Shown here piece by piece: positions 1 through 8,839 of a stretch of 64,000 bases of DNA (the stretch's first letter is position 1; every line of letters starts with the position of its first letter). Under the pieces are notes generated by a model that had not been told where the DNA came from, ran no database searches, and saw only the letters and a program-made list of their open reading frames with translations. The DNA comes from CADEED01 sp035525785 (lineage in GTDB: Bacteria; Pseudomonadota; Gammaproteobacteria; Steroidobacterales; Steroidobacteraceae): assembly GCA_035525785.1 (NCBI GenBank), contig DATLDQ010000021.1:1-64000 (forward strand), written 5' to 3'. Position numbers and translations under genes: made by a program.

Positions 1-774
1 GCGGGCCTCGACACGAACGTGGAGCTGCGCGAGGCGGAAGCCGCCGTGCCGCAGGCGGAGCTCGGGCGCATGCAGGCGGAATCGGCGCGCGACGTCGCGA
101 TTCATCGCGTGGTCGCGCTCACGGGCGGCAGCGCGGCTGACTACCCGGGCATCGTGCGACCGACGCTCGCCGTGGAAACCGCCTTGCTCGTGCCCGACTC
201 GTTGCCGGCGGACCTGCTCGGCCGGCGCCCCGACATCCTGGCCGCACGGGCGCGCGCGGAGTCCGCGAAATCGCTGCGTTCCGCGGCGCACGCGTCCTTC
301 TACCCGAACATCAACCTCAGCGCGTTCGCGGGCTTCGAGGCAATCGGCCTCGACAAGCTGACGGAGTGGGGCGCCCGCACCGTGGGCGCGGGGCCGGCAC
401 TCAGCCTGCCGATCTTCAGCGCGCCGCGCCTGAAGGCGCAGTACAGCGGCGCGATCGCCAACGAGGACCTGGCCGTCGCCACGTACAACGGCACGGTGAT
501 CACGGCGATTCAGCAGACCGCGGACCAGCTCACCTACGTGCGGTCGTCCGCGTTGCAATTGGGCAAGGCGCGCGAATCGCTGACCGCGGCGGAAGAAGCC
601 TATCGCCTCGCGCAGAAGCGCTACCAGGCCGGGCTCACCAACTACCTCACCGTGCTCACCACCGAAACCCAGGTGCTGAACGCGCGCACCAGCTACGTCG
701 ACGTGCTCCATTCGCAAGCCATGGCCCGCATCGGGCTGCTGCTCGCGGTCGGCGGCAATTTCTCGAGGACCTGA
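1..774 (+). CDS. Outer-membrane efflux channel, NodT/TolC-like (5' partial)
   Basis: The frame is open from base 1, so the N-terminus lies left of the window; 257 residues are visible. LGRRPDILAARARAE is the hallmark of NodT-type outer-membrane factors, and the C-terminal half shows the long heptad-like helices (TAAEEAYRLAQKRYQAGLTNY) of the TolC fold. The protein forms the outer-membrane duct of a tripartite pump. Its stop lies 3 bp before the HlyD-type adaptor and the MFS pump follows, so all three form one efflux operon. The substrate cannot be read from the sequence. Confidence 0.93.
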   Translation, partial: AGLDTNVELREAEAAVPQAELGRMQAESARDVAIHRVVALTGGSAADYPGIVRPTLAVETALLVPDSLPADLLGRRPDILAARARAESAKSLRSAAHASFYPNINLSAFAGFEAIGLDKLTEWGARTVGAGPALSLPIFSAPRLKAQYSGAIANEDLAVATYNGTVITAIQQTADQLTYVRSSALQLGKARESLTAAEEAYRLAQKRYQAGLTNYLTVLTTETQVLNARTSYVDVLHSQAMARIGLLLAVGGNFSRT

Positions 775-777
775 TCC

Positions 778-1953
778 ATGAACACTCCCGCTACCGAAAT
801 CCCCACCAACAACAAACGCAAGCGCGGTCTCCTGATCCTGGGCGCGGTCGTCGGCGTCGGGAGCCTGGTGTACGGCGCGTACTGGCTGTTCTCGGCGCGC
901 TTCTACGAAAGCACGGACGATGCCTATGTCGCGAGCGACATCGTGCAGATCACGAGCGAAGCGCCGGGTACGGTTCTCGGCGTGCGCGTGGACGACACGC
1001 AGCGCGTGGAACAGGGCCAGGCGCTCATCGAGCTCGACCCGGCCGATGCGAAGGTGCGCGTGGCGGCGGCCGAAGCCGATCTCGCGCGCGCGGTGCGGCA
1101 GGTGCGGGGCCTCTACGCGCAGGCCGATCAGCTGCGTGCGCAGGTCAGCGCCCGCTCCATCGAGCTCAAGCAGGCTGAAGACGACTACGCGCGCCGCGCG
1201 ACGCTGGTAGCCGACGGTGCTGTCTCGGGCGAGGAGCTCGCGCACACGCGTGATGCCATCACGCGAGTGAAATCCGCGCTCGAAGGCGCGCGCCAGCAGT
1301 TGGACGCCACCACGGCGCAGATCGAAGGCACGACGGTCGCCACGCATCCCGAGGTGCTGGCCGCGTCGGCCAGGTACCACGACGCTGCGCTCGCGCTGCG
1401 ACGCACGACGATCGTTTCGCCGATCACGGGCGTGGTCGCCAAGCGATCGGTGCAGCTCGGCCAGCGCATCGCACCCGGCGCTCCGCTCATGGCCATCGTG
1501 CCGCTCGACGATGTGTGGGTCGATGCGAACTTCAAGGAAGGCCAGCTGCGTGACGTGCGTGTCGGCCAGCCCGTGATGGTGCACGCGGATCTGTACGGCA
1601 GCGATGCGGAGTATCACGGCAAGGTGGTCGGCGTGTCGGCGGGCAGTGGCAGTGCGTTCGCGCTTCTGCCGGCGCAGAACGCGTCCGGCAACTGGATCAA
1701 GGTCGTGCAGCGACTGCCGGTACGCATCGCGCTCGATCAGGACGACGTGAAGAAGCATCCGCTGCGCGTGGGCCTGTCCATGAGCGCGGAGATCGACGTG
1801 CATGACACCTCCGGCGCGCTGGTCGGGGGCCCTCTGCGCGCGTCGCCGAACGCCGTGCAGAAGAGCGTGGGCGATGACCCGTCCATCGACGAGCGCGTCG
1901 CCGACATCATCCGCCTCAACTCCAAATCGCCGGTCGTCGCCGCCCGCACATGA
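778..1953 (+). CDS. HlyD/EmrA-family periplasmic adaptor
   Basis: 391 aa. One N-terminal membrane segment (about residues 15-38, LLILGAVVGVGSLVYGAYWL) is followed by the biotinyl-lipoyl-like motif (YESTDDAYVASDIVQITSEA), a coiled-coil hairpin (about 85-190) and the second lipoyl half with IVSPITGVVAKRSVQLGQRI. This is the EmrA/FarA type that couples an inner-membrane MFS pump to an outer-membrane channel. The start ATG lies 3 bp after the channel gene and the stop overlaps the pump start by 4 bp (ATGA), which indicates translational coupling. Confidence 0.93.
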   Translation: MNTPATEIPTNNKRKRGLLILGAVVGVGSLVYGAYWLFSARFYESTDDAYVASDIVQITSEAPGTVLGVRVDDTQRVEQGQALIELDPADAKVRVAAAEADLARAVRQVRGLYAQADQLRAQVSARSIELKQAEDDYARRATLVADGAVSGEELAHTRDAITRVKSALEGARQQLDATTAQIEGTTVATHPEVLAASARYHDAALALRRTTIVSPITGVVAKRSVQLGQRIAPGAPLMAIVPLDDVWVDANFKEGQLRDVRVGQPVMVHADLYGSDAEYHGKVVGVSAGSGSAFALLPAQNASGNWIKVVQRLPVRIALDQDDVKKHPLRVGLSMSAEIDVHDTSGALVGGPLRASPNAVQKSVGDDPSIDERVADIIRLNSKSPVVAART

Positions 1954-3554
1954 GCGCGACCGACCCCGCGGCGGCGGGTTCTCCGTCCGCATCGGCAGCG
2001 CCGGGTTCTGCGTCGGCACCGGCGCCGGCGGGCTACATGCACGGCACGGCACTGGGCGTCACCGCGGTCGCGCTGGCGCTCGGCACCTTCATGCAGGTGC
2101 TGGACACGACGATCGCCAACGTCTCGATCCCGACGATTTCCGGCAATCTCGGCACGTCGACCGAGCAAGGCACCTGGATCATCACCTCGTTCGCGGTGTC
2201 GAGCGCCATCAGCGTGCCGCTCACGGGCTGGCTCATGCAGCGTTTCGGCGTCGTGCGGACGTTCGTCGCGTCGATCCTGCTATTCACGCTGGCATCACTG
2301 CTGTGCGGCTTCGCGTGGAATCTCTCGAGCATCGTCACGTTCCGCATCCTGCAAGGCGCGGTCTCCGGGCCGATCATCCCGGGTTCGCAGGCGTTGCTGA
2401 TGATGCTCTTTCCACCGGCGCGCAAAGGTCTCGCGCTCGCGATCTGGTCGATGACGACGCTGATCGCGCCGATCTGCGGGCCACTGCTCGGCGGGTGGAT
2501 CTCCGACAACGCGACCTGGCCGTGGATCTTCTACATCAACGTGCCGGTCGGCCTGTTCGTGGCGTTCATCTCGTGGACCAAGCTCTCCAAGCGCGAGACG
2601 CCGACGCGCAAGCTCCGCATCGACAAGATGGGCCTTGCGTTGCTGGTGGTGTGGGTGGGCTCGCTGCAGATCATGCTCGACAAGGGCAAGGACGAAGACT
2701 GGTTCTCGTCGCCGTTCATCATCATCCTGACGATCGTGGCCGTCGTGGGCCTCATCGCCTGGCTGATCTGGGAGCTCACCGAGAAGTCGCCCATCGTCGA
2801 CCTGAGCTTCTTCAAGAACCGCAACTTCACCATGGCGCTGATCCCGATGTGTCTCGGATACGCGGTGTTCTTCGGCAATATCGTGCTGACGCCGCTGTGG
2901 ATGCAGACGCAGCTCGGATACACCGCCACGTGGGCGGGCCTCGCCGCCGCGCCGGGTGGCATGGTGGCGGTGCTCATCTCGCCGTTCGTCGGCCGGTACA
3001 TCGGGCGTTCCGACGCGCGCTGGATCGCGACCATCGCGTTCATCGCCTTCGCGGTGTCGTATTACATGCGGTCGAGATTGACCACCGCGTCCGCGTTCAT
3101 CGACTTCGTCATGCCGCAGCTCGTGTTCGGCATCGCACTGGGCACGTTCTTCGTCGCGATCCTCGCCATCACGTTCGATGGCATTCCCCAGCCGCGCGTG
3201 CCGGCGGCGTCAGGCCTCGCGGTGTTCCTGCGCACGCTTGCCGGAAGTTTCGCGACCTCGATCACGACGACGTTCTGGGACCGGCGCGAGGCCTGGCATC
3301 AATCGCATCTCGCGGCCGCTTCGAGCGTTTACGACCCGACTACACAGGCCGCGCTCGCGCATCTGAAGGCATTGGGCATGTCGGACACGGCGGCGATCGC
3401 CGCGCTCAATCGCGAGCTCGTGGGTCAGTCGTACCTGCTGTCCTCGATCGACTATTTCTGGATCTCCGCCATTGCGAGCGTCGGGCTCATCGCCTTCGTG
3501 TGGTTCACCAAGCCGACGGGCAGGGGCGGGGGTGCGCCCATCGCGGCGGACTAA
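1950..3554 (+). CDS. MFS drug efflux pump, DHA2 (EmrB/QacA) family
   Basis: 534 aa, the usual length for 14-TM DHA2 exporters. The TM1 motif LDTTIANVSIPTISGNL and the antiporter motif GPLLGGWISDNATWPWIFY match EmrB. It exports hydrophobic compounds with proton antiport through the adaptor and channel encoded just upstream. The start overlaps the adaptor stop. The N-terminus carries an extra Ala/Ser/Pro-rich stretch of about 25 residues before TM1. No regulator of the operon is visible; it may lie upstream of the window. Confidence 0.93.
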   Translation: MSATDPAAAGSPSASAAPGSASAPAPAGYMHGTALGVTAVALALGTFMQVLDTTIANVSIPTISGNLGTSTEQGTWIITSFAVSSAISVPLTGWLMQRFGVVRTFVASILLFTLASLLCGFAWNLSSIVTFRILQGAVSGPIIPGSQALLMMLFPPARKGLALAIWSMTTLIAPICGPLLGGWISDNATWPWIFYINVPVGLFVAFISWTKLSKRETPTRKLRIDKMGLALLVVWVGSLQIMLDKGKDEDWFSSPFIIILTIVAVVGLIAWLIWELTEKSPIVDLSFFKNRNFTMALIPMCLGYAVFFGNIVLTPLWMQTQLGYTATWAGLAAAPGGMVAVLISPFVGRYIGRSDARWIATIAFIAFAVSYYMRSRLTTASAFIDFVMPQLVFGIALGTFFVAILAITFDGIPQPRVPAASGLAVFLRTLAGSFATSITTTFWDRREAWHQSHLAAASSVYDPTTQAALAHLKALGMSDTAAIAALNRELVGQSYLLSSIDYFWISAIASVGLIAFVWFTKPTGRGGGAPIAAD

Positions 3555-3683
3555 GCTCGTCTTGGGAATCAATGACTTGAGCAGCCGAAAAAACTTTTCC
3601 GGACCCATGTAGAGAACGCATCCCCGGCTCCGACTTCCCTTCAGAACCCGCCATTTCGGCAAGGTCACACTGAGGAGAAGCCG

Positions 3684-4121
3684 ATGAATACCGCCGCCAT
3701 CCCCGTCCCGAACGTTCGCTCGCCCAGGCTGCGCAGCGTCAGCGCCGTGTTCGCCGGCCTGATCGCGAACGTAATCCTGTCCACCGCCACCGATCTCGCT
3801 CTCGTCGCGGCAGGCGTCTTCCCGCCGCTGTCCGAATTCGGACGCCCCGAGCTTTTCAGCGATTCGATGCTCCTGCTGGCACTGGCATACCGCACGGTGT
3901 ACGGCGTGTTCGGTTGCTACCTCACCGCGCGACTCGCGCCGCGCCGGGCGATGACGCACTCGATGGTTCTCGGCGGCATCGGCTTCGTGATCGGCGTGAT
4001 CGGCGCGGTTGCAACCTGGGGCACGTGGACTTCGTGGTATTCGCTCGCGATCATTGCGGTCACCCTGCCGAGCGCGTGGCTCGGCGGAAAGTCGGCCCAG
4101 CGCTCGCGCACCCGCTCGTAA
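3684..4121 (+). CDS. Small four-helix membrane protein
   Basis: 145 aa, not assigned to a named family. Hydrophobic segments at about 20-45, 63-83, 93-112 and 115-133 suggest four membrane helices; the ends are basic (RSQRSRTRS-like tail). A strong Shine-Dalgarno (gaggagaa) precedes the ATG. It lies 28 bp upstream of the DGPF protein and the ECF sigma factor in the same direction, so it is probably the first gene of that operon. Small membrane proteins near ECF genes can act as stress sensors or targets; that role here is inference. Confidence 0.8.
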   Translation: MNTAAIPVPNVRSPRLRSVSAVFAGLIANVILSTATDLALVAAGVFPPLSEFGRPELFSDSMLLLALAYRTVYGVFGCYLTARLAPRRAMTHSMVLGGIGFVIGVIGAVATWGTWTSWYSLAIIAVTLPSAWLGGKSAQRSRTRS

Positions 4122-4149
4122 CGTCACCCGAAATCAAAAGGACAGAACC

Positions 4150-4548
4150 ATGAAATTCATGATGATGATGAACATGCCGCGCGGCACGGGTGACTACCAG
4201 ATCAACCAGTGGACGCCGGAGGCGATCAACGCGCACATCCAGTTCATGAAGGACCTGAACCGCGATCTCCGGAAGGCCGGCGAGTTCGTCGACGCGCAGG
4301 GCCTCACACCCCCGGGCCAGGCGAAGCTCGTGCGCTACGGCGGCGGCGCGCCGATCGTGTCCGATGGCCCGTTCGCCGAGTCGAAGGAATTCCTCGCGGG
4401 CTACTGGATCATCGATGTACCCACGCGCGAGCGTGCCTACGCGATCGCCGCGCGCGTGTCGTCCGCGCCCGGCCCGGACGGCAAACCACTGGTGATCCCG
4501 GTCGAACTGCGCGAAGTGATGGCCTCGCCGCTACCCGACGAAGCATGA
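4150..4548 (+). CDS. YCII-related DGPF-domain protein
   Basis: 132 aa. MKFMMMMNMPRGTGDY at the start and VSDGPFAESKEFLAGYWI in the middle are the signature of the DGPF/YCII family, small ferredoxin-like alpha/beta proteins. They are very often encoded beside ECF42 sigma factors, as here: the stop overlaps the sigma start by ATGA. The start ATG has the Shine-Dalgarno aaagga. The biochemical role of DGPF proteins is not established; the genetic link to ECF42 is known. Confidence 0.9.
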   Translation: MKFMMMMNMPRGTGDYQINQWTPEAINAHIQFMKDLNRDLRKAGEFVDAQGLTPPGQAKLVRYGGGAPIVSDGPFAESKEFLAGYWIIDVPTRERAYAIAARVSSAPGPDGKPLVIPVELREVMASPLPDEA

Positions 4549-5801
4549 CGGGAGCCGTGCTGGTCGCGCCGCCCGGTATCGAGCACCTGCTGCGTGATCT
4601 CACGCCGCAGGTGCTCGGCGCCCTCGCGCGGCGATACCGGGATTTCGCCGCGGCGGAGGACGCCGTGCAAGAGGCACTGCTCGATGCCGCGACGCAATGG
4701 CCGCGTGATGGCATCCCTTCGAACCCGGGTGGCTGGTTGTACAAGGTCGCCACGCGCCGTCTCACCGATGAGCGACGCAGCGACATGGCGCGAAGGCGCC
4801 GTGAAGAACAGGTGATTACCGGGGAGGATCTGCAGGTGTCAGCGGTCGAGGACGTATTCGAACCCGAGCAGGACGACACGCTGCTCCTGCTGTTCATGTG
4901 CGCGCATCCTGCGCTCACGCCGCCGACGGCGGTGGCACTGACGCTGCGCGCGGTAGGTGGGCTGACTACGCGCGAGATCGGCGCGGCGTTCCTGGTCTCC
5001 GAGGCGACCATGGCGCAGCGGATCAGCCGCGCCAAGCAGACCATCACGGATTCGAACGTCGAGTTCGCGATGCCGTCGGCGGCCGAGCGCGCGCGGCGTC
5101 TCGAGTCGGTGCTGCACGTGCTGTACCTCATATTCAATGAAGGCTATTCGAGCTCCGAGGGGGAGGAGCTGCAGCGCGTGGATCTCTCGAGCGAGGCCAT
5201 TCGTCTCACTCGCGCGCTGTGCGCTTCCGTGTCTGACTACCCGGAGACCGCGGGCCTCCTGGCCCTGATGCTGCTCACCGACGCCCGCCGCATGGCACGC
5301 ACGGACTCCACGGGTGAACTGATCCCGCTCGACGAGCAGGATCGCGCGCTGTGGGACCGGCAGCTCATCTCGGAAGGCACCGTCCTCATCGAGAAGGCGA
5401 TGGCGCGCGGCCAGGTGGGCCCATACCAGGTGCAGGCCGCGATCGCGGCGCTGCACGACCAGGCGCCATCCACCGAGCGCGCGGATTGGCCGCAGATCCA
5501 CGCGTTATACCGCGTGCTCGAGAGCATGAATGGCAACCCGATGGTCACGCTGAATCGCGCGGTCGCCGCCGCGATGGTCGAGGGGCCCGAGGCGGGGCTG
5601 CTCCTCGTGGACTCGGTCGCGAACGACGAGCGCATGAATGACCACTACCGCGTGCACGCGGTGCGCGCTCATTTGCTCGAGCGCGCGGGGCGCCAGCGCG
5701 AGGCGCTCGCCAGCTACCAGCGTGCCGCCGAGACGACGGCCAACCAGCCGGAGCGCAACTACTTGTTGCGCAAGATCGCGCGGCTGCGGAGCATGCCTTA
5801 G
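4545..5801 (+). CDS. ECF sigma factor, ECF42-like, with long C-terminal extension
   Basis: 418 aa, more than twice the length of a minimal ECF sigma factor. Residues about 10-80 are sigma region 2 (LARRYRDFAAAEDAVQEALL, GWLYKVATRRLTDE), about 115-175 are region 4 (LRAVGGLTTREIGAAFLV), and the rest is the ECF42/DUF6596-type extension (LYLIFNEGYSSSEGE, then TPR-like helices with YRVLESMNGNPMVTLNRAVA). ECF42 factors have no anti-sigma factor; the extension and DGPF partners are thought to matter for control. The start is fixed by ATGA overlap with the DGPF gene. Three hairpin repeats follow immediately. Confidence 0.92.
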   Translation: MTGAVLVAPPGIEHLLRDLTPQVLGALARRYRDFAAAEDAVQEALLDAATQWPRDGIPSNPGGWLYKVATRRLTDERRSDMARRRREEQVITGEDLQVSAVEDVFEPEQDDTLLLLFMCAHPALTPPTAVALTLRAVGGLTTREIGAAFLVSEATMAQRISRAKQTITDSNVEFAMPSAAERARRLESVLHVLYLIFNEGYSSSEGEELQRVDLSSEAIRLTRALCASVSDYPETAGLLALMLLTDARRMARTDSTGELIPLDEQDRALWDRQLISEGTVLIEKAMARGQVGPYQVQAAIAALHDQAPSTERADWPQIHALYRVLESMNGNPMVTLNRAVAAAMVEGPEAGLLLVDSVANDERMNDHYRVHAVRAHLLERAGRQREALASYQRAAETTANQPERNYLLRKIARLRSMP

Positions 5802-5802
5802 C

Positions 5803-5910
5803 CCGGCGCGGTACGCGCCGGGCGGCAGCACAACCAAGTCGGCGCGATATGCGCCGGGCGGCAGCACAACCAAGTCGGCGCGATACGCGCCGGGCGTCAA
5901 TACAACCAGA
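5803..5910. repeat. 36-bp tandem repeat, three copies, each with a hairpin
   Basis: Three units with an exact 36-bp period; each contains the near-palindrome CGGCGCG-gta-CGCGCCG followed by cagcacaaccaag or a variant. The array fills the gap between two convergent genes. The right-hand unit includes the last codons and stop of the minus-strand gene, so the array looks like a tandem duplication of that gene's 3' end plus its terminator hairpin. It probably works as a two-sided terminator. There are no spacers, so it is not a CRISPR array. Confidence 0.85.
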
Positions 5911-7504
5911 CCGCTCCAGAGCCCGGCGCATTCAGGTTTGCCCACGCGCCGGCGATGCCCCGGGCGCCGCTGCTTTCACCGCCTTCACCCACCATCAACG
6001 CGATGCCGTCGGTGTTGAGCTCCACGTCGCTGCCGAAGGTGAGATAGGGCGCATTGGCCGGGTGATAGTTAGGCTTGACCATGTTGTACAGCGTCCACCA
6101 ATCATCATAGTACCGGTACACATAGACGGCGCCGGTCGGGGACGCGCCGGGGTTCAGCGGCGCGGCGCGCGGCCCTTCACCGAGCCCGTTGTCCCAGGGG
6201 TCACCGACCGCGAGCACGGCGCCATTGCTGCTGAGAGCGAGGCTCTGGCCAAAGAACCCGCGCCGCGCGTTGGCACGCCAGGCGCCGGGCTTGAGCGTCG
6301 CCTCCTTCTCGTAATGCACGCCTTCCTCGCGCTCGAAGACCTGCACCTCGGCAGGGCCGTCGTCGGGCACGAAGATCTGCGCCGCGATCGTGTTGCCGGT
6401 GCCGTCGATCGCGATGCCGCCGTGCCCGTAGCGCGCGCTGCTCACGGACATCTGCAATGGCACATCGACGCGCTTGGTCCAGTTGGGGCCGGAATGCGTG
6501 CGCACGTAATAGCGCGCGGGTGTCGTGCCGACCGCGGCTTCCTCGCAGGTTTCCGCGACGGTCGAGCCGTCGCCGCTCAACACGCCGTGCCCGCAGATCT
6601 CCGCGCGCCCGGCCTTGTTCGCGAGGCCGCGCACCGGCTGCCAGGCGCCGTTCACGAGCTTGTAGATGAAGACGCCGGGCGGCAGCGACGGATTCGAATG
6701 GTCGCCATGGGCGATCGCGATCGTATCGCCGGCATCATTGATAGCGACCCATCGGCCGAAGTGACCGCGCGATCCGGCGATGATGCGCGTGCGCACGTAT
6801 ATCGATCCGTTCCACCGGAACACGAACGCTTCGCCGCTCTGCACGTCGAATTGCTGGTGGAAGTAGTTGGGCATGCCGAGCACGATGGTCTGCCCGTTGT
6901 CGCTGATGGCGACTTTCATCTCGTTGCTGCCCTCGATGAAGGGCGGGATCGTGGGCTCGAGACGCGCGCGCTGCGTCCAGACTCCGCCGATGCGCCGGAA
7001 GGCGTAGATGGCGCCGCCGGGGCGACCGCCGCCGCTCGCGGCGATGGATTCGCCGGGCGCGGCGCTGACGAAGTTCACACCGTCACCCGAGATGTCCGTA
7101 TCGGCGGCGAAGCGCTGCCCGGTGAGCGTTCGCGCGGGTTTGAAGTACCCGACCGCGAAGCGCCGCAGGTTCGACACGGGGACTTCCGCCGAACGCGTGC
7201 ACCCCGCGCTGTTGCAGGCCGCGAGGCGGTAGCGCGCGGGAGTCCAGAAATACAGGTGCAGCGGAAAGCGGTAGCTGAGCGTCGTGATCGAGGCATCGAT
7301 GTCGTCGGCCACCTGCGCGAACTGTGTCCGTTCATTGGCCTTGATTTCGAGCTGGTACCAGCTCGCACGTGCGACGGGTTCCCAGTCGAATTGCAAACCC
7401 TTGATCTTGGGCCCGATCGTGAGGGTCGGCGTGTCTGGCGCAACCGTCTGGGCAATGCATGGCACCGCCGCCATCGCGAGGAGGCAGAAGAACAAGGTTT
7501 TCAT
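5897..7504 (-). CDS. Secreted Fn3-like plus FG-GAP/integrin-like propeller protein
   Basis: 535 aa. A clear Sec signal peptide (MKTLFFCLLAMAAVPCIAQ) is followed by a fibronectin-III-like domain (about 25-120, LQFDWEPVARASWYQLEIK). Then come repeated blades of the form 'ISDNGQTIVLGMP ... GEAFVFRWNG' and 'LSSNGAVLAVGDP ... GAVYVYRYYDD', typical of seven-bladed integrin-alpha-like propellers. The C-terminus ends in GSGAVWLY. It is a paralogue of the protein at 18578-20119, which has the same signal peptide start, Fn3-like domain and GAVWLY end. Likely extracellular or surface located; ligand unknown. Confidence 0.85.
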   Translation of the reverse strand: MKTLFFCLLAMAAVPCIAQTVAPDTPTLTIGPKIKGLQFDWEPVARASWYQLEIKANERTQFAQVADDIDASITTLSYRFPLHLYFWTPARYRLAACNSAGCTRSAEVPVSNLRRFAVGYFKPARTLTGQRFAADTDISGDGVNFVSAAPGESIAASGGGRPGGAIYAFRRIGGVWTQRARLEPTIPPFIEGSNEMKVAISDNGQTIVLGMPNYFHQQFDVQSGEAFVFRWNGSIYVRTRIIAGSRGHFGRWVAINDAGDTIAIAHGDHSNPSLPPGVFIYKLVNGAWQPVRGLANKAGRAEICGHGVLSGDGSTVAETCEEAAVGTTPARYYVRTHSGPNWTKRVDVPLQMSVSSARYGHGGIAIDGTGNTIAAQIFVPDDGPAEVQVFEREEGVHYEKEATLKPGAWRANARRGFFGQSLALSSNGAVLAVGDPWDNGLGEGPRAAPLNPGASPTGAVYVYRYYDDWWTLYNMVKPNYHPANAPYLTFGSDVELNTDGIALMVGEGGESSGARGIAGAWANLNAPGSGAVWLY

Positions 7505-7592
7505 GTAGCGTCCCTGAATGAGCAGGCGGAGGCCCGCGTTGGTAGGGAAGCAGGTTCGGGGGCACCCACCTATCGGTGCAACATGCGTCGCC

Positions 7593-7659
7593 TGTCAGAC
7601 GAGCGCTAGCCGCGTAGCAGCATGCCAAACAAACACAAGACGTGGCCGTTCGTCTGACA
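7593..7659. promoter_or_regulatory. 10-bp inverted repeat upstream of the propeller gene
   Basis: TGTCAGACGA (7593-7602) and TCGTCTGACA (7650-7659) are perfect inverted repeats 47 bp apart, about 90-155 bp upstream of the propeller start at 7504. The distal arm lies in a 15-bp element, GCCGTTCGTCTGACA, that recurs with one mismatch upstream of the related gene at 16002. A regulator binding site is plausible but unproven. Confidence 0.45.
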
Positions 7660-7719
7660 TCGGGCAACTTCGCGTTCGCGCGAGCGGCGTCGGTCTGCAC
7701 CTGAGCCTGTCGCGCGCGG

Positions 7720-8511
7720 CTACGTCTCGCGCGGATCGAACCATCGCAGCGACATGCAAGAGAGCCCGGCGTCGATCTTCGCGATTTCTGTCACCGACAG
7801 CGGCACCACGTTGAGCCCGTGATCCACGAGCATCTGCGCAGTGCGCGGGCATCCGTCTCGGACGAACACGACGTCGTTGACGCGCACCGCATTGGCGGCG
7901 CCACGCTCGTCCGGCGGCACGACCAGCGTTCGCAACCCGCCCAACACACCGGACGCGGCCAGCTCCGCAGTCGCGATCGCGGTGTCTTCGTCGACCAGCG
8001 AACAATCGGACTTGAGATGCAACGTTCCGCGTGGCACTTCGACGACGGCGCTGCTCGTGCCGATCGAAGCGAGCAACTCGCGAAGGGCCGCGGCGCCAGT
8101 GCGGTCGGTTCGCGCGGAAAGCCCGATGAGCACGCGATCCGGGGTGACGAGGATGTCGCCGCCGTCGGCGCAACCTTCCTGCAGTCGCAAGATAACGGAG
8201 AAACGCCTCTCGAGCGTCCCCGCGAGCTCCAGCACTTCGTCCCTGCGGCTCGGCGCTCCCGGCCGCAACAGTATCGCGGTGTCATGGAACACCAGCGCCG
8301 CGTCCTCGACGAAGATCGAGTCGGGAAATTGCTCGAGCGCCGCGAGCTGGGTCACCTTGACGCCAGCGGTTCGCAACGCGGCGATGTAGGCCTCGTGCTC
8401 TGCGAGCAAAGCGTGAAAAACCGGCGCAGGCCCCGGAATCGCGCTCAGGCCCATCACGACACTGCGGCCGGGCGCACGCACGATCGCGGAGTTGAAGTCG
8501 AATACGCGCAT
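7720..8511 (-). CDS. Dimethylargininase-like amidinotransferase-fold hydrolase
   Basis: 263 aa. The pattern FPDSIFVEDAALVF, then GGDILVTPDRVLIGLSARTD, LHLKSDCSLVDED and C-terminal LSCMSLRW matches N,N-dimethylarginine dimethylaminohydrolases. It includes the substrate-binding acidic residues, the catalytic His (LHLKS) and the catalytic Cys (LSC). It would hydrolyse methylated arginine to citrulline and an amine in the cytoplasm. The ATG at 8511 gives the conserved N-terminus FDFNSAIVRAPG; upstream in-frame sequence is not family-like. Arginine deiminase-type activity is a less likely alternative. Confidence 0.88.
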   Translation of the reverse strand: MRVFDFNSAIVRAPGRSVVMGLSAIPGPAPVFHALLAEHEAYIAALRTAGVKVTQLAALEQFPDSIFVEDAALVFHDTAILLRPGAPSRRDEVLELAGTLERRFSVILRLQEGCADGGDILVTPDRVLIGLSARTDRTGAAALRELLASIGTSSAVVEVPRGTLHLKSDCSLVDEDTAIATAELAASGVLGGLRTLVVPPDERGAANAVRVNDVVFVRDGCPRTAQMLVDHGLNVVPLSVTEIAKIDAGLSCMSLRWFDPRET

Positions 8512-8618
8512 GAGGCTGCGACGATATTGCCCGGCCGCGCTGACGCGGACCAGCGGCACGCACTGATATGGCTGGTGGCCTTGCGCTTCCAAGCTCGCCG
8601 CATCAAGAGGAGCGCGAC

Positions 8619-8771
8619 ATGCCTGACAAACGACCCGATGAGCCCATCGGCCCCACGACCGTCCCGGGTCAGCCGACGGATCCGAAGATTCCGCCGGACA
8701 AACAACCGGAAGTGACCCCACTCGACGAAGACAAGAACCTCGAAGAAGGAATCGAGGTCGACGAGACCTGA
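8619..8771 (+). CDS. Small Pro/Asp/Glu-rich disordered protein
   Basis: 50 aa (MPDKRPDEPIGPTTVPGQ...), very rich in Pro, Asp, Glu and Lys with no hydrophobic core, so probably disordered and cytoplasmic. The strong Shine-Dalgarno aagagga sits 7-8 bp before the ATG, which is the main reason to call it a gene. It is similar in style, not clearly in sequence, to the small proline-rich protein at 25007-25300. Function unknown. Confidence 0.6.
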   Translation: MPDKRPDEPIGPTTVPGQPTDPKIPPDKQPEVTPLDEDKNLEEGIEVDET

Positions 8772-8839
8772 TCGGGCCTGCCCTCTATACTCGGGTCGCC
8801 GCGGCGCCGCCGCGGCATCCAAGAGCATGAGGGGGCTTC

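Noticed and set aside
1802..3580. Alternative plus-strand frame over the efflux pump
   Set aside because: Same-strand frame shift of the MFS gene; the product is Arg/His-rich with no hydrophobic segments.
5803..5910. CRISPR array
   Set aside because: The 36-bp units follow each other directly with no unique spacers and no cas genes nearby.
5849..7609. Long plus-strand open frame (586 codons) across the propeller gene
   Set aside because: It is antisense to a gene with signal peptide and repeat motifs; its Arg/Ala/His-rich product is typical of a GC-rich shadow frame.
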